DNA of 64,000 nt, from NCBI RefSeq assembly GCF_000612445.1, contig NZ_BALC01000009.1, positions 1-64,000 of the forward strand, written 5' to 3'. The notes under the pieces were generated by a model that saw nothing but the letters and a program-made list of their open reading frames with translations, was not told the DNA's origin and did no database searches. Source of the DNA: Liquorilactobacillus sucicola DSM 21376 = JCM 15457 (lineage in GTDB: Bacteria; Bacillota; Bacilli; Lactobacillales; Lactobacillaceae). Both the position numbers and the translations under genes were made by a program. This document shows, in pieces, positions 53,632 to 62,684 of the stretch (its first letter is position 1; each line of letters opens with the position of its first letter).

Positions 53632-55763
53632 TATAATTTACCTCCTACTGCCATTTTTTCTACACTATAAAGTTTTTCGTTTTCATCCTTTTTGATAAAC
53701 AACCCATACACAATTAAAGCTAACACGAATAAACTGAGAACCACACTCTCAGATGTAATATGCAACTGTGCGATTTGCGACAACTGATAAATTAACATTG
53801 ATGCTAAATAAGCTAACCCTGTCTGGTACCCTAGGGCGTACAAAGTCCATTTAATATCACCATACTCCTTATACATTGTTCCAATAGCTGCAAAGCAAGG
53901 CGCACATAGTAAATTGAACGCAAGAAATGCATAAGCTCCCATCGAACTATAAGTATTCTGCAAAGCCTGTGCAAAGCTTGCAGTGCTGCCACCTCCAAAA
54001 GATATTCGCAATGTTCCTACACAATTTTCTTTGGCTATCAAGCCTGCAATTACAGCCACTGTCGCATGCCAGTCTCCAAAACCTAAAGGTGCAAAAACAG
54101 GTGCAACAAATTCCCCCATATAACGTAGCATACTCTGGTTTTCATCTGTCATCTGTAGTTTAAAATTAAAGTTCATCAAAAACCAAATCAAGACACATGA
54201 TGCAAATATAATCGTTCCTGCTTTTTGAATAAAACTTTTAGCTCGGCTTTCAACTTGTCTTAGAACATTGCTCGGCTTGGGAAAATGATACGCTGGAAGT
54301 TCCATGACAAAAGGCAGCGGTGGTCCCGCAAACAAGCGCGTCTTTTTTAAAAAGATACCAGAAAAAACGACCGCTAACATTCCCAAAAAGTAGGCAGAAG
54401 GCGCCACCCAGCTTTGGCCCCTGAAAAACGTCCCCGCAATCATTGCAATAACGACCAGCTTAGCTGAACAAGGCATAAATGTTGTCAGCATAATCGTCAT
54501 TCGTCTGTCTTTATCGTTTTCAATCGTTCTTGTTGACATTATTCCTGGGACACCACACCCAGTTGAAATCAGCATCGGAATAAATGATTTACCTGAAAGA
54601 TTGAACCGGTGGAAAATACGATCCATCACAAACGCAATACGCGCCATATAACCGCAGTCTTCCAAAATACCCAAGCAAAGAAAAAGCATCATTATCTGGG
54701 GAACAAAACCTAAAACCGAACCGATACCTGCGATAATTCCATCAACAACTAGCCCGTTCATCCAAGGTGCAACATTCCAACTTTTTAATAGGTTATCCGC
54801 AAAATTTGGAATCCATTCCCCAAACAAAACATCATTGACCCAATCTGTTCCCATAGTTCCAATAGTCTGAATGGATAAATAATACACGACCCACATGACC
54901 CCGACAAAAATTGGAAGAGCCAGCCAGCGGTTCGTAACAATTTCATCAACTCTGTCACTTATACTCATGGTGAAATCTTTTTCGTCGATCACGCACATGT
55001 CAACGATACGTGCAATATATTCATATCGTGCATTAACAACAATACTATCGCTGTTATCCTCAAAAAGTTTTTCTGCGGTTTCAATAACCTGCTCGATATC
55101 TTCCTTGCGCGTAGCATCAAGCTTGATTTCATCCCAAACACGTTCGTCGCGTTCAAAAAACTTAATTGCGTACCACCGCAGACTTTGAGCTGGGACAAGA
55201 CCTTGAATATCATTACTGATCATCTCTAAAGCTGTTTCGAGCCTTTCGTCATACTCAGGAATAGGATAATCTCTTGCCTTGCTCAATGACTGCTCAATTT
55301 CATTTTCTAACTTATCAACATTGGTTTTTTTCAGTGCACTAATTCCTACAACTGGAACAGAGAGCATATATGACAGCTTTTTGATGTTTATTTTACGCCC
55401 ATTCTTCTTTAAAACATCAATCATATTCAATGCCAGTACTAATGGCACACCAGTCTCCATCAGTTGCAATGTCAAATAAAGATTTCGTTCAATATTAGTT
55501 GCATCCACAGTATCAACAATCAGGTTTGGAGACTCATCCAATAAGTATTTGCGCGTAACAACTTCTTCTGCTGTGTATGGGGAAAGTGAATATATGCCTG
55601 GAAGATCTTGAACAGTGACTGCCTTGTCACTTTTTAATTTTCCCTCTTTGCGTTCAACTGTAACGCCCGGCCAGTTACCAACATATTGATTTGAGCCCGT
55701 CAATCGATTGAACAGTGTTGTTTTACCACTATTCGGATTTCCTGCAAGTGCAATTACCGTCAT
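53631..55763 (-). CDS. feoB: ferrous iron transport protein B
   Basis: A 710-residue GTPase-coupled Fe(II) transporter. G1 is GNPNSGKTTLFNRLTG (residues 8-23), G3 DLPGIYSLSPYTAEE, G4 LNMIDV and G5 near ISALK. The guanine dissociation-inhibitor-like helical part spans about 170-270. The membrane half has two Gate domains with the conserved Cys motif in LISTGCGVPGIMSTRTI and a later LLCAPCFAAIGTM. Length is normal. It overlaps feoA by 4 bases. Confidence 0.96.
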   Translation of the reverse strand: MTVIALAGNPNSGKTTLFNRLTGSNQYVGNWPGVTVERKEGKLKSDKAVTVQDLPGIYSLSPYTAEEVVTRKYLLDESPNLIVDTVDATNIERNLYLTLQLMETGVPLVLALNMIDVLKKNGRKINIKKLSYMLSVPVVGISALKKTNVDKLENEIEQSLSKARDYPIPEYDERLETALEMISNDIQGLVPAQSLRWYAIKFFERDERVWDEIKLDATRKEDIEQVIETAEKLFEDNSDSIVVNARYEYIARIVDMCVIDEKDFTMSISDRVDEIVTNRWLALPIFVGVMWVVYYLSIQTIGTMGTDWVNDVLFGEWIPNFADNLLKSWNVAPWMNGLVVDGIIAGIGSVLGFVPQIMMLFLCLGILEDCGYMARIAFVMDRIFHRFNLSGKSFIPMLISTGCGVPGIMSTRTIENDKDRRMTIMLTTFMPCSAKLVVIAMIAGTFFRGQSWVAPSAYFLGMLAVVFSGIFLKKTRLFAGPPLPFVMELPAYHFPKPSNVLRQVESRAKSFIQKAGTIIFASCVLIWFLMNFNFKLQMTDENQSMLRYMGEFVAPVFAPLGFGDWHATVAVIAGLIAKENCVGTLRISFGGGSTASFAQALQNTYSSMGAYAFLAFNLLCAPCFAAIGTMYKEYGDIKWTLYALGYQTGLAYLASMLIYQLSQIAQLHITSESVVLSLFVLALIVYGLFIKKDENEKLYSVEKMAVGGKL

Positions 55764-56245
55764 TCCATTACCTCCACTTCGCTGACTAATACAAAATCAG
55801 CTTCATTTTTTCTAATGCTTAATTTATAATTACGCACAATCAATTCAATTGGATCACCTAAAGGAGCAATTTGGTGAACCTTAACGACCGTGTTCTTGGT
55901 AAGCCCCATATCCATTAACCTTTTTCTCAATTCTTTATTACCAATAATTTTGTTGACAACACCAGATTTTCCAAGCCCTACACGTGACAATGAAACCAGT
56001 TTTTCCTTGTCATTGTTATTGACATCTTTTACCATTATACTTTGGGCCATCGAGTAACTTACTGCAAGTCTCTGACCGCGCAAATAGATTACCATGCCAC
56101 TTTCATTATTTGAAACAGTTACGACAGTTAGGACGTTATTAGCAGCAACCCCCATCTCCGCTAGTCTTTTCGCCAGCCTACGTTCCCCTAAAACATCCAC
56201 AATAATGTATTGTCCTTTGTTACCAATCTTTGCCAAAGATTCCAT
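55760..56245 (-). CDS. feoA: FeoA protein with two tandem FeoA domains
   Basis: A 161-residue protein, about twice the size of a usual FeoA. It contains two SH3-like FeoA domains: residues about 5-75 (RRLAKRLAEMGVAANNVLTVV, then GMVIYLRGQRLAVSYSMA) and 82-158 (KELRKRLMDMGLTKNTVVKVHQ, then DPIELIVRNYKLSIRKNEA). FeoA domains are cytosolic partners of FeoB. The RKRLMDMGL repeat shows the duplication clearly. It overlaps feoB by 4 bases and leads the operon. Confidence 0.9.
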   Translation of the reverse strand: MESLAKIGNKGQYIIVDVLGERRLAKRLAEMGVAANNVLTVVTVSNNESGMVIYLRGQRLAVSYSMAQSIMVKDVNNNDKEKLVSLSRVGLGKSGVVNKIIGNKELRKRLMDMGLTKNTVVKVHQIAPLGDPIELIVRNYKLSIRKNEADFVLVSEVEVME

Positions 56246-56447
56246 TTTTTTATCACTTCCATTCAGTTGAGAACCAATCTCATTTACCTAAAAATATCAC
56301 ATAATTTTAATAAATACAATACAAAAAATGCGCTAAAGCCAATAGCCTCGCGCACAATGTTTTCTTTGTGATTTTTAATTTTTATAAAAATAGAATTAAA
56401 ATGCTACTATCTCAGCATCAGAATCTATGATAAGTAGTGTACTAGTT

Positions 56448-57101
56448 TTAACCTAATTCAGTAATTCTTCCGGTATTGGTGTACACAATCCACTCTGCAA
56501 CATTTGTAACGTAATCTCCAATTCGTTCTATATGACTGGCTACTACAATGTACTCAGTTCCAGAACCTATAAAATCAGGATCATTTTGCATTGAACGAAA
56601 AGCTTCTTTTCTTATTTTTTTCAAATATTCATCCGTTTTTCGATCAGACAAAGCTACATCCCGAGCCAACTGCTCATCATTTTCCACATAAGCATGAATT
56701 ATCTGTTCAAGCATTTCATATGCGTGTTTGCTCATATCACTGATTGCTTCTTCAATCAATGCATTCTTCTTCTCTTCTTTAATTCTTAACCCTGCTCGTG
56801 CCACGCTAACAGCATGATCACCGATACGTTCTAAATCAGAACTCGCTTTTAGAATCGTTATCAATATCCTCAAATCGCTTGCAACTGGCTGCTGAAGAGC
56901 TATAACTTGTGCTGCTTTTCTCTCCAAGTAGATCTCCTGCTCATTAATATTCTGATCATTACCAATAACCTTTTGTGCAAGTTCCTTATCATTGCTTTCA
57001 AATGCGTCTATTGCATTTTGAATTGCCGACGCAACATCAAATCCCATATTAGCAAAATCCTGGTGCAAATTTTTTAATTGTCTTTCAAGAATTTTACGCA
57101 T
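56448..57101 (-). CDS. phoU: phosphate signalling protein PhoU
   Basis: A 217-residue all-helical protein made of two PhoU three-helix repeats. SSDLERIGDHAVSVARAG (near residue 85) and VASHIERIGDYVTNVAEWIVY (near 190) are the metal-binding E/DxxxD motifs. It links the Pst transporter to the phosphate two-component system and limits phosphate uptake. It is the last gene of the pst operon, 15 bases after the second pstB. Confidence 0.95.
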   Translation of the reverse strand: MRKILERQLKNLHQDFANMGFDVASAIQNAIDAFESNDKELAQKVIGNDQNINEQEIYLERKAAQVIALQQPVASDLRILITILKASSDLERIGDHAVSVARAGLRIKEEKKNALIEEAISDMSKHAYEMLEQIIHAYVENDEQLARDVALSDRKTDEYLKKIRKEAFRSMQNDPDFIGSGTEYIVVASHIERIGDYVTNVAEWIVYTNTGRITELG

Positions 57102-57116
57102 AAAATCACTCTCCTA

Positions 57117-57872
57117 TTAGCCGAAACGGCCGCTGATATAATCATCTGTTTCTTGACGTTGCGGATTTAAAAAGACTCTCTTTGTCTTACCGGCTTCAAT
57201 CAACTCACCATTCAGAAAAAAAGCTGTTCTGTCAGAAATTCGTGATGCTTGCTGTAAGTTATGAGTTACGATAATAATTGTATACTTATCCCTAATAGTC
57301 AGCAGCATATCCTCAATTAACCCACTCGAAACCGGATCAAGTGCACTCGTTGGCTCATCCAATAAAATCACATCTGGTTGAACTGCCAGTACGCGGGCAA
57401 TGCAAACACGCTGCTGCTGTCCACCAGAGAGTGACAAAGCACTTTTATGAAGATCGTCTTTGACTTCATCCCAGACAGCAGCCTGTTTTAGACTGTGTTC
57501 AACTCTTTCATCTAAGAGCTGTTTATCTTTAACACCCGCAATCCGCAACCCATAAGTTACATTCTCATAGATCGAAAATGGAAAAGGATTAGGTTGTTGA
57601 AAAACCATCCCGACTTTTTTCCGCAAATCAACCGTATCAGTCTTAGGACTATAAATATCTACTCCGTTGATTTTAACGCTCCCTGTCGTTGTTACCTGTG
57701 GAATTAAATCATTCATTCTATTCAACATACGCAGATATGTTGATTTTCCACATCCAGAAGGACCGATCAATGCGTTGATTCCCTTTGCTGGAAATGAAAG
57801 GTTGATCCCCTTTAAAGCCTCTTTTTTTCCATAATAGAGATGGACATCGCTCGTTGTGATAAATTCATCCAT
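57117..57872 (-). CDS. pstB: phosphate ABC transporter ATP-binding protein (distal PstB)
   Basis: A 251-residue ABC ATPase. Walker A is GPSGCGKST near residue 37, the signature [13 protein letters not shown] near 148, Walker [14 protein letters not shown] near 168 and the H-loop IIVTHN near 200. [13 protein letters not shown] and the C-terminal DDYISGRFG are PstB-specific. It follows a second pstB by 11 bases. Two PstB paralogues in one operon are usual in streptococci and lactobacilli and may form a heterodimer. Confidence 0.95.
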   Translation of the reverse strand: MDEFITTSDVHLYYGKKEALKGINLSFPAKGINALIGPSGCGKSTYLRMLNRMNDLIPQVTTTGSVKINGVDIYSPKTDTVDLRKKVGMVFQQPNPFPFSIYENVTYGLRIAGVKDKQLLDERVEHSLKQAAVWDEVKDDLHKSALSLSGGQQQRVCIARVLAVQPDVILLDEPTSALDPVSSGLIEDMLLTIRDKYTIIIVTHNLQQASRISDRTAFFLNGELIEAGKTKRVFLNPQRQETDDYISGRFG

Positions 57873-57883
57873 ATTTGTTCCTC

Positions 57884-58693
57884 CTAGCCAAAATTCCCAG
57901 AAATATAATCATTCGTCGCTCTGATCTGTGGTGTTGTGAAAACATTTTTTGTTTTTCCGTATTCTAAAATATGTCCCATATGGAAAAAGGCAGTATAATC
58001 GCTTATACGTGAAGCCTGCTGCATATTGTGCGTCACGATAATGATCGTGTAGCGTTTTTTCAACTCTACTAGAGTTTCCTCTATCTTGCTTGTTGAAATA
58101 GGATCTAGAGCGCTGGCTGGTTCATCTAAAAGAAGTATATCTGGCTTCATAGCAATCGTTCGCGCAATACAGAGTCTTTGCTGCTGCCCGCCTGAAAGCG
58201 ACCAAGCACTTTTATCTAAATCGTCCTTAACTTCATCCCACAATGCCGCATCCTTCAAACTTAATTCAACAATTTCATCCAACTTCTTCTTGTCTTTCAA
58301 CCCTTGTTCTTTGAGTGCGAAAGTTATATTAGCTCTAATCGACTTTGAAAAGGGATTGGGGCGTTGAAAAACCATTCCGATGTGCTTGCGCATCTCGTAA
58401 ACATTAATTTTGGATGAATTAACATCTAACCCGCGATAAATAATCTTACCTTCAACCTTAGCAACATTATCGTTCATTCTGTTCAGTGAACGCAAATAAG
58501 TCGACTTGCCTGACCCAGATGCACCTATCAGTGAAGTTATTCGATAACGTTCAAACTCAAGATCACCATCAACCAAAGCATGTTTATTTCCATAATAAAC
58601 TTGCAAAACGTGTGTGGCTATTGCAATTTGATGTTTGTCTTGCTTAAAATGCAGTATATTTTTTTCATTAAAGTCATACTTCTCAATGCTCAT
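57884..58693 (-). CDS. pstB: phosphate ABC transporter ATP-binding protein (proximal PstB)
   Basis: A 269-residue PstB paralogue with about 20 more residues at the N-terminus than the distal copy. Walker A is GASGSGKST, the signature [13 protein letters not shown], Walker [13 protein letters not shown] and the H-loop IIVTHN; the C-terminus is DDYISGNFG-like (NDYISGNFG). The ATG at 58693 follows GGGGGC; a TTG one codon earlier is less likely. It lies 11 bases after pstA. Confidence 0.94.
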   Translation of the reverse strand: MSIEKYDFNEKNILHFKQDKHQIAIATHVLQVYYGNKHALVDGDLEFERYRITSLIGASGSGKSTYLRSLNRMNDNVAKVEGKIIYRGLDVNSSKINVYEMRKHIGMVFQRPNPFSKSIRANITFALKEQGLKDKKKLDEIVELSLKDAALWDEVKDDLDKSAWSLSGGQQQRLCIARTIAMKPDILLLDEPASALDPISTSKIEETLVELKKRYTIIIVTHNMQQASRISDYTAFFHMGHILEYGKTKNVFTTPQIRATNDYISGNFG

Positions 58694-58704
58694 CAATTAG
58701 CCCC

Positions 58705-59592
58705 CTATTTTGTAGCTGTTAACTTACGGTACAAGCTATTACCTATAATCCGTGCAAAAATATTGAATAACAGCACAACTATGATCAAAACAGCCGATGC
58801 ACCTGCAGATACAGCACTGGCATCTGGCATAACTCCTTCAGAGTTAATCTTCCAGATATGTACAGCCAATGTTTCCGCTGGGCGCATCAAATTCAATGGG
58901 CTTGCAGCATTAAACGGATTCCAATTACCAAAATCGATGTTAGTTGCACTTTGGCCAGCGGTATAAATCAAAGCCGCTGCCTCCCCGAAAACACGTCCAG
59001 CACCTAATACAACTCCAGTAATAATACCAGGAAGAGCCTCGGGTAAAATTACCCGGGTCACTGTTCTCCACTTGGACAATCCCAAAGCCATTCCAGCTTC
59101 TCGCTGCAAATCAGGAACTGCTCGCAAAGATTCTTCAATATTTCTTGTTAACAATGGCAAATTGAAGAAAGTCAATGCAATTGCCCCAGATAAGATTGAA
59201 AATCCCATTTGAAATTGAACAACAAACAGCAAGAATCCAAACAAACCAACTACCACTGAGGGAAGAGAGCTCAACACCTCAATTGCCATGCGAACAATTG
59301 AAGTAAAAATGTTCTTGGGTGCATATTCAGAAAGAAAAATTCCAGCACCTAAAGAGATTGGAAATGAAATGATTAACGTCAGTAAGAGTAGGTAAATAGA
59401 ATTAAATAACTGAACACCGATACCGCCACCGCTAGCAAACGATTGCGACGCAGATGTTAGAAAATGCCATGAAATATGTGGTACACCAGAAATTAAAATA
59501 TCTCCCAGTAAGAAGAGCAGGATAACAACGACCAAGGCTGCAATGATCCTAATAATATTAATCGCGATTTTATTTTGTAATTTAATCTTCAT
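58705..59592 (-). CDS. pstA: phosphate ABC transporter permease PstA
   Basis: A 295-residue permease with six helices. The EAA loop is EAGMALGLSKWRTVTRVILPEALPGI near residue 180, where it contacts PstB. The segment FISWHFLTSASQSFASGGGIG-like region after the first helix is typical. The ATG at 59592 follows GGGGAGGATGTAGG; the open frame to 59616 overlaps pstC and lacks a site. It forms the membrane channel with PstC. Confidence 0.93.
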   Translation of the reverse strand: MKIKLQNKIAINIIRIIAALVVVILLFLLGDILISGVPHISWHFLTSASQSFASGGGIGVQLFNSIYLLLLTLIISFPISLGAGIFLSEYAPKNIFTSIVRMAIEVLSSLPSVVVGLFGFLLFVVQFQMGFSILSGAIALTFFNLPLLTRNIEESLRAVPDLQREAGMALGLSKWRTVTRVILPEALPGIITGVVLGAGRVFGEAAALIYTAGQSATNIDFGNWNPFNAASPLNLMRPAETLAVHIWKINSEGVMPDASAVSAGASAVLIIVVLLFNIFARIIGNSLYRKLTATK

Positions 59593-59593
59593 C

Positions 59594-60511
59594 CTACATC
59601 CTCCCCTTTCGTCCAATCAAACGGACTACAATGTTAAAGAATAGGGACATCAGCAGTAGAATCAATGCAAGCGACCACAATGCATTGTTAGCTACTGTCC
59701 CCATAACTGTATTTCCGATCCCCATTGTCAGCACACTGGTCAGAGTCGATGCTGATGAAAGTAGGCTGGTCGGCATAACAGCCGCATTACCGATCACCAT
59801 CTGAACAGCAAGTGCCTCTCCAAAAGCACGTGCCATTCCAAAAATAATTGCTGTTAAAATTCCTGATGTTGAAGAACGTAGAATGACCTTATATATCGTC
59901 TGCCATTTTGTTGCCCCCAACGCAAGTGACGCTTCCTTATAAAAACGTGGCACTGCGCGCAAGCTATCAACAGTCATTGAGGTAACGGTCGGCAAAACCA
60001 TTACAAACAACACGAAGGATCCTGACAGAATTCCATAACCAGAACCACCAATATTATTTCTAACAAAAGGTACGATTACAGATAGACCAATAAAGCCATA
60101 AACAACAGAAGGTATTCCTACTAACAGCTCAATGACACTCTGCAAGATTCTTTCACCTTTGTGTGAAGCGATTTCTGTCATATACAACGCAGTTCCGATT
60201 GCAAAAGGTGTTGCAAACAAAACAGCTAAGATAGTAACTCCAAATGAACCGGCTATCATCGGAAGAGCACCCAGCATAGGTTTCCCCTTAGAGTCTACCA
60301 TTGATGGATTCCAATTTTTCCCCGTCAAAAAATCCCAAAAATTTGCCTTGTTGACAAAGAATGTTGCCATTCCCTTTGAAGCAACAAAGACAAAAATCGA
60401 CAAAACAACCAAAACAATCAATGCAATACATGTATAAGTGATAACTTTTCCCAAAAGATCCTGCCGCGTTTCTCTTGAACTGCTTTGGATTTTTTTCTTA
60501 ATAGGATCCAT
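59594..60511 (-). CDS. pstC: phosphate ABC transporter permease PstC
   Basis: A 305-residue permease with six helices and a basic cytoplasmic N-terminus (MDPIKKKIQSSSRETRQD). KNWNPSMVDSKGKPMLGALPMIAGS is the usual PstC extracytoplasmic loop, and KEASLALGATKWQTIYKVILRSS the EAA loop. ATG 60511 follows AAAGGTG at 7 bases; the upstream frame to 60550 lacks a site. It ends one base before the pstA start. Confidence 0.94.
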   Translation of the reverse strand: MDPIKKKIQSSSRETRQDLLGKVITYTCIALIVLVVLSIFVFVASKGMATFFVNKANFWDFLTGKNWNPSMVDSKGKPMLGALPMIAGSFGVTILAVLFATPFAIGTALYMTEIASHKGERILQSVIELLVGIPSVVYGFIGLSVIVPFVRNNIGGSGYGILSGSFVLFVMVLPTVTSMTVDSLRAVPRFYKEASLALGATKWQTIYKVILRSSTSGILTAIIFGMARAFGEALAVQMVIGNAAVMPTSLLSSASTLTSVLTMGIGNTVMGTVANNALWSLALILLLMSLFFNIVVRLIGRKGRM

Positions 60512-60588
60512 AAAAAAACACCTTTCCATCAAAACTTGGGAGTAAACCAAATGAACTTTAGTCCATCTTGTTCGCCCCCATTGATATT

Positions 60589-60756
60589 TTAATTAATTAT
60601 CTTCCAAATTAGATATATAGTTCCTATTACTATAACAATGCTGCCGCTAACCTCGATGAACTGTGAACATAGTAATACTTGGTGCATATAGGCAATCAGC
60701 CCAATTGCTGTTAATATGAACAGAACAATCTGTATTATCGACAATAAAATTGTCAT
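60589..60756 (-). CDS. candidate 55-residue membrane protein inside the pst operon
   Basis: An open frame between pstS and pstC reads MTILLSIIQIVLFILTAIGL, a short loop with Cys and His (MHQVLLCSQF), then a second helix (VSGSIVIVIGTIYLIW) and KIIN. The two-helix hairpin, the position and the matching strand argue for a real small protein. The ribosome site is weak (AAAGATGA), and I recognise no family. If real it would be co-transcribed with pstSCAB. Confidence 0.5.
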   Translation of the reverse strand: MTILLSIIQIVLFILTAIGLIAYMHQVLLCSQFIEVSGSIVIVIGTIYLIWKIIN

Positions 60757-60773
60757 TCAAATCATCTTTTCAT

Positions 60774-61661
60774 TTATTTTGAGGTAACCTTGTTATTAGC
60801 ATCTTTTTGAACATTCATTTGATTAATTGAAATGTATCCAAGATCTTTGACCAAACCTTTTTGTACTTTATCAGAAGTCATGTATTTCAAAAATCCTTTT
60901 GTAACCTTATTTGGTTGTCCCTTTGTATACATATGCTCGTATGACCAAATTTTCCATTTATTGTTAGTGACGTTATCATCTGTTGGCTTTACCCCGTCAA
61001 TTGACAATTCTTGGATCGTTGGTTTTACATAGGAGAATGCTAAGTAGCTCACTGCACCAGGAGTCTGGGCAACCATCTTTTGAACAGTTCCATTAGAATC
61101 TTGTTCTTGAGATTTTTTTGCAGACTGCCCGTTCATTACAGCTGCTTCAAAGGTTGCGCGTGTCCCACTTCCTTCAGGACGATTAATCAAAACAATGCTT
61201 TCATCTTTGCCGCCAACATCTTTCCAATTAGTAATTTTTCCGGTGAAAATATCGCGCAGTTGGGCCATTGTAACATTCTTCACACCAGAGTCCTTGTTGA
61301 CTACCGGTGCCATTCCTACAACTGCCACCTTATGATCTACCAGCTTATCAGCCTTAATGCCCTTTTGTTGTTCTGCAAAAATATCTGAATTACCAATAGT
61401 TACTGCACCTGATTGCACTTGACTCAGCCCAGTCCCTGAACCTCCACCTTGAACAGTAATACTTACTTTTGCATTGTCCGCTTGATAGTTTTCAGCCGCT
61501 TTTTCTACTAAAGGTTGGAGTGCCGTTGAACCCACCACTGTTATTTTCCCGGAAGCTTCAGAGCTAGAAGTAGAACCGTTGCTTGCTCCTGATTTTCCAC
61601 ATCCAACAAGCAAAGCTGAACTTGCAATGATTAATGCGGTAATTTTTGTCAGATTTTTCAT
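60774..61661 (-). CDS. pstS: phosphate-binding lipoprotein PstS
   Basis: A 295-residue extracellular phosphate-binding lipoprotein. The signal peptide ends in the lipobox LLVG-C (Cys near residue 21), followed by a Ser/Gly-rich linker. VVGSTALQPLVEKAAENY, VQGGGSGTGLSQVQSGAVTIGNSD and INRPEGSGTRATFE supply phosphate ligands (Ser, Thr, Arg, Asp). It delivers phosphate to PstCA. It is first in the operon and preceded by a candidate PhoP box. Confidence 0.95.
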   Translation of the reverse strand: MKNLTKITALIIASSALLVGCGKSGASNGSTSSSEASGKITVVGSTALQPLVEKAAENYQADNAKVSITVQGGGSGTGLSQVQSGAVTIGNSDIFAEQQKGIKADKLVDHKVAVVGMAPVVNKDSGVKNVTMAQLRDIFTGKITNWKDVGGKDESIVLINRPEGSGTRATFEAAVMNGQSAKKSQEQDSNGTVQKMVAQTPGAVSYLAFSYVKPTIQELSIDGVKPTDDNVTNNKWKIWSYEHMYTKGQPNKVTKGFLKYMTSDKVQKGLVKDLGYISINQMNVQKDANNKVTSK

Positions 61662-61707
61662 TATTTTATCTTCCTTTCCTTACTACATTTGTATTCTAAT
61701 ATTTGTT

Positions 61708-61747
61708 TGTAAAGAACAAATACATCTTTTTGTAATGGTTGTGTAAA
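61708..61747 (-). promoter_or_regulatory. candidate PhoP box upstream of pstS
   Basis: On the minus strand four six-base units with 5-6 base spacing: TTTACA (61742-61747), ATTACA (61731-61736), ATGTAT (61720-61725) and TTTACA (61708-61713). This fits PhoP direct repeats TTWACA-N5 of Gram-positive bacteria. A TAGAAT -10-like sequence follows at 61692-61697, so activation by phosphate starvation is likely. Confidence 0.55.
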
Positions 61748-61863
61748 GATAAACCTAGAACTCTAAATAAAACAGTGAGTATCTCATGTCCCAAAAAGCA
61801 CCTCAAATTTATACATAAATTAAAAACTTAAGGTCGTTAATATATTTTTCTCCAGCCAAAAAC

Positions 61864-62030
61864 AGAGCTAGGTCAAAAGTTTAATTTTAACCTAGCTCCG
61901 CTATTTATTTTTTGTACATATGTTACATAAGTTAAAATTCTCCAACTAACTGGAATTACTCATCGTAACGTACCCGCTATGTCTGTAGTTTCACATTAGT
62001 GCCTAATTTATCAACTTATGGCCCACACCC
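61864..62030 (-). repeat. dispersed 3'-UTR element, copy E, diverged
   Basis: About 167 bases downstream of the 103-residue protein gene, in its sense (minus) direction. Shared with copy A: TAAGTTAAAATTCTCC, GGAATTACTCAT, GTACCCGCTATGT, CTTATG near the outer end, and a terminal hairpin GAGCTAGGTCAAAA/TTTTAACCTAGCTC (61864-61897) followed by TTTTTGG. The hairpin stem keeps its pairing while its sequence differs from A and B, which suggests selection for structure. The remaining 61748-62085 has no gene. Confidence 0.75.
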
Positions 62031-62085
62031 AACTGAAATTTTTTCTTACCCAATTAAAATCAAGACTTCTTATCAGCACTTCGAA

Positions 62086-62397
62086 TTACGCAATGTGGTT
62101 TTCACGTAAAATCTGGCTAACAGTCTGTTTTATTTCTTCTGTTTTTTTCCACTCCTCAAAGTGATCAAAATCCTCTGCAGGCATTTCAAAATTTTCATTT
62201 ACGTATTTTTCATACTCAATCACACTGCTTGAACGGGGAATATTTAACTGCAAAATTCTGACGCCCTTTATAAACCCTCGCTGGACTGCTAACTCTGCAC
62301 GGCCATTTTGAACCATATTGGACACTTCAAAATACCTTGTGCCATCATTTCGTTCTATTTCTTCAATTAAATCTAACCTTTCATGACTTTTAGCCAC
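62086..62397 (-). CDS. conserved-looking hypothetical protein
   Basis: A 103-residue soluble protein with no signal peptide or membrane helix. It begins MAKSHERLDLIEEIERND and has a central basic-hydrophobic part (AELAVQRGFIKGVRILQLNI) and an acidic C-terminal half (MPAEDFDHFEEWKKTEEI). I do not recognise the family. GTG at 62397 follows AAAAGGAG at 8 bases. It is a single gene, and repeat copy E follows it as its terminator. Confidence 0.7.
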   Translation of the reverse strand: MAKSHERLDLIEEIERNDGTRYFEVSNMVQNGRAELAVQRGFIKGVRILQLNIPRSSSVIEYEKYVNENFEMPAEDFDHFEEWKKTEEIKQTVSQILRENHIA

Positions 62398-62477
62398 TTT
62401 GATCGCTCCTTTTTCAGTACTACTTAGTATAAATAATTTGACTTCGAACTGTCAATCACAATAGTCAAGCCAAAAAA

Positions 62478-62510
62478 GGAAGTGCCATGGAAATTATTCC
62501 ACAACACTCC
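62478..62510 (-). other. hairpin upstream of the 103-residue protein gene
   Basis: On the minus strand GGAGTGTTGTGGAA pairs imperfectly with TTTCCATGGCACTTCC, followed by TTTTTT. It lies 81 bases upstream of the GTG start, so it could be a leader attenuator or a terminator of read-through transcription. Confidence 0.45.
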
Positions 62511-62684
62511 CTAGCATAAGAGAGAAAGAGAATTGATTAAAAGGTAAAAAAATAATTACCTTACTTGTTAATAATAACGCTTTCAGTTAGCGCTGTCAAC
62601 TAGTATAATAATCTTGTCTTATTTTAATTAATCTTCGATTCCTTTATAATAAAACTAGTAAATAAGAGCGCGGGGGGCTTCTAA

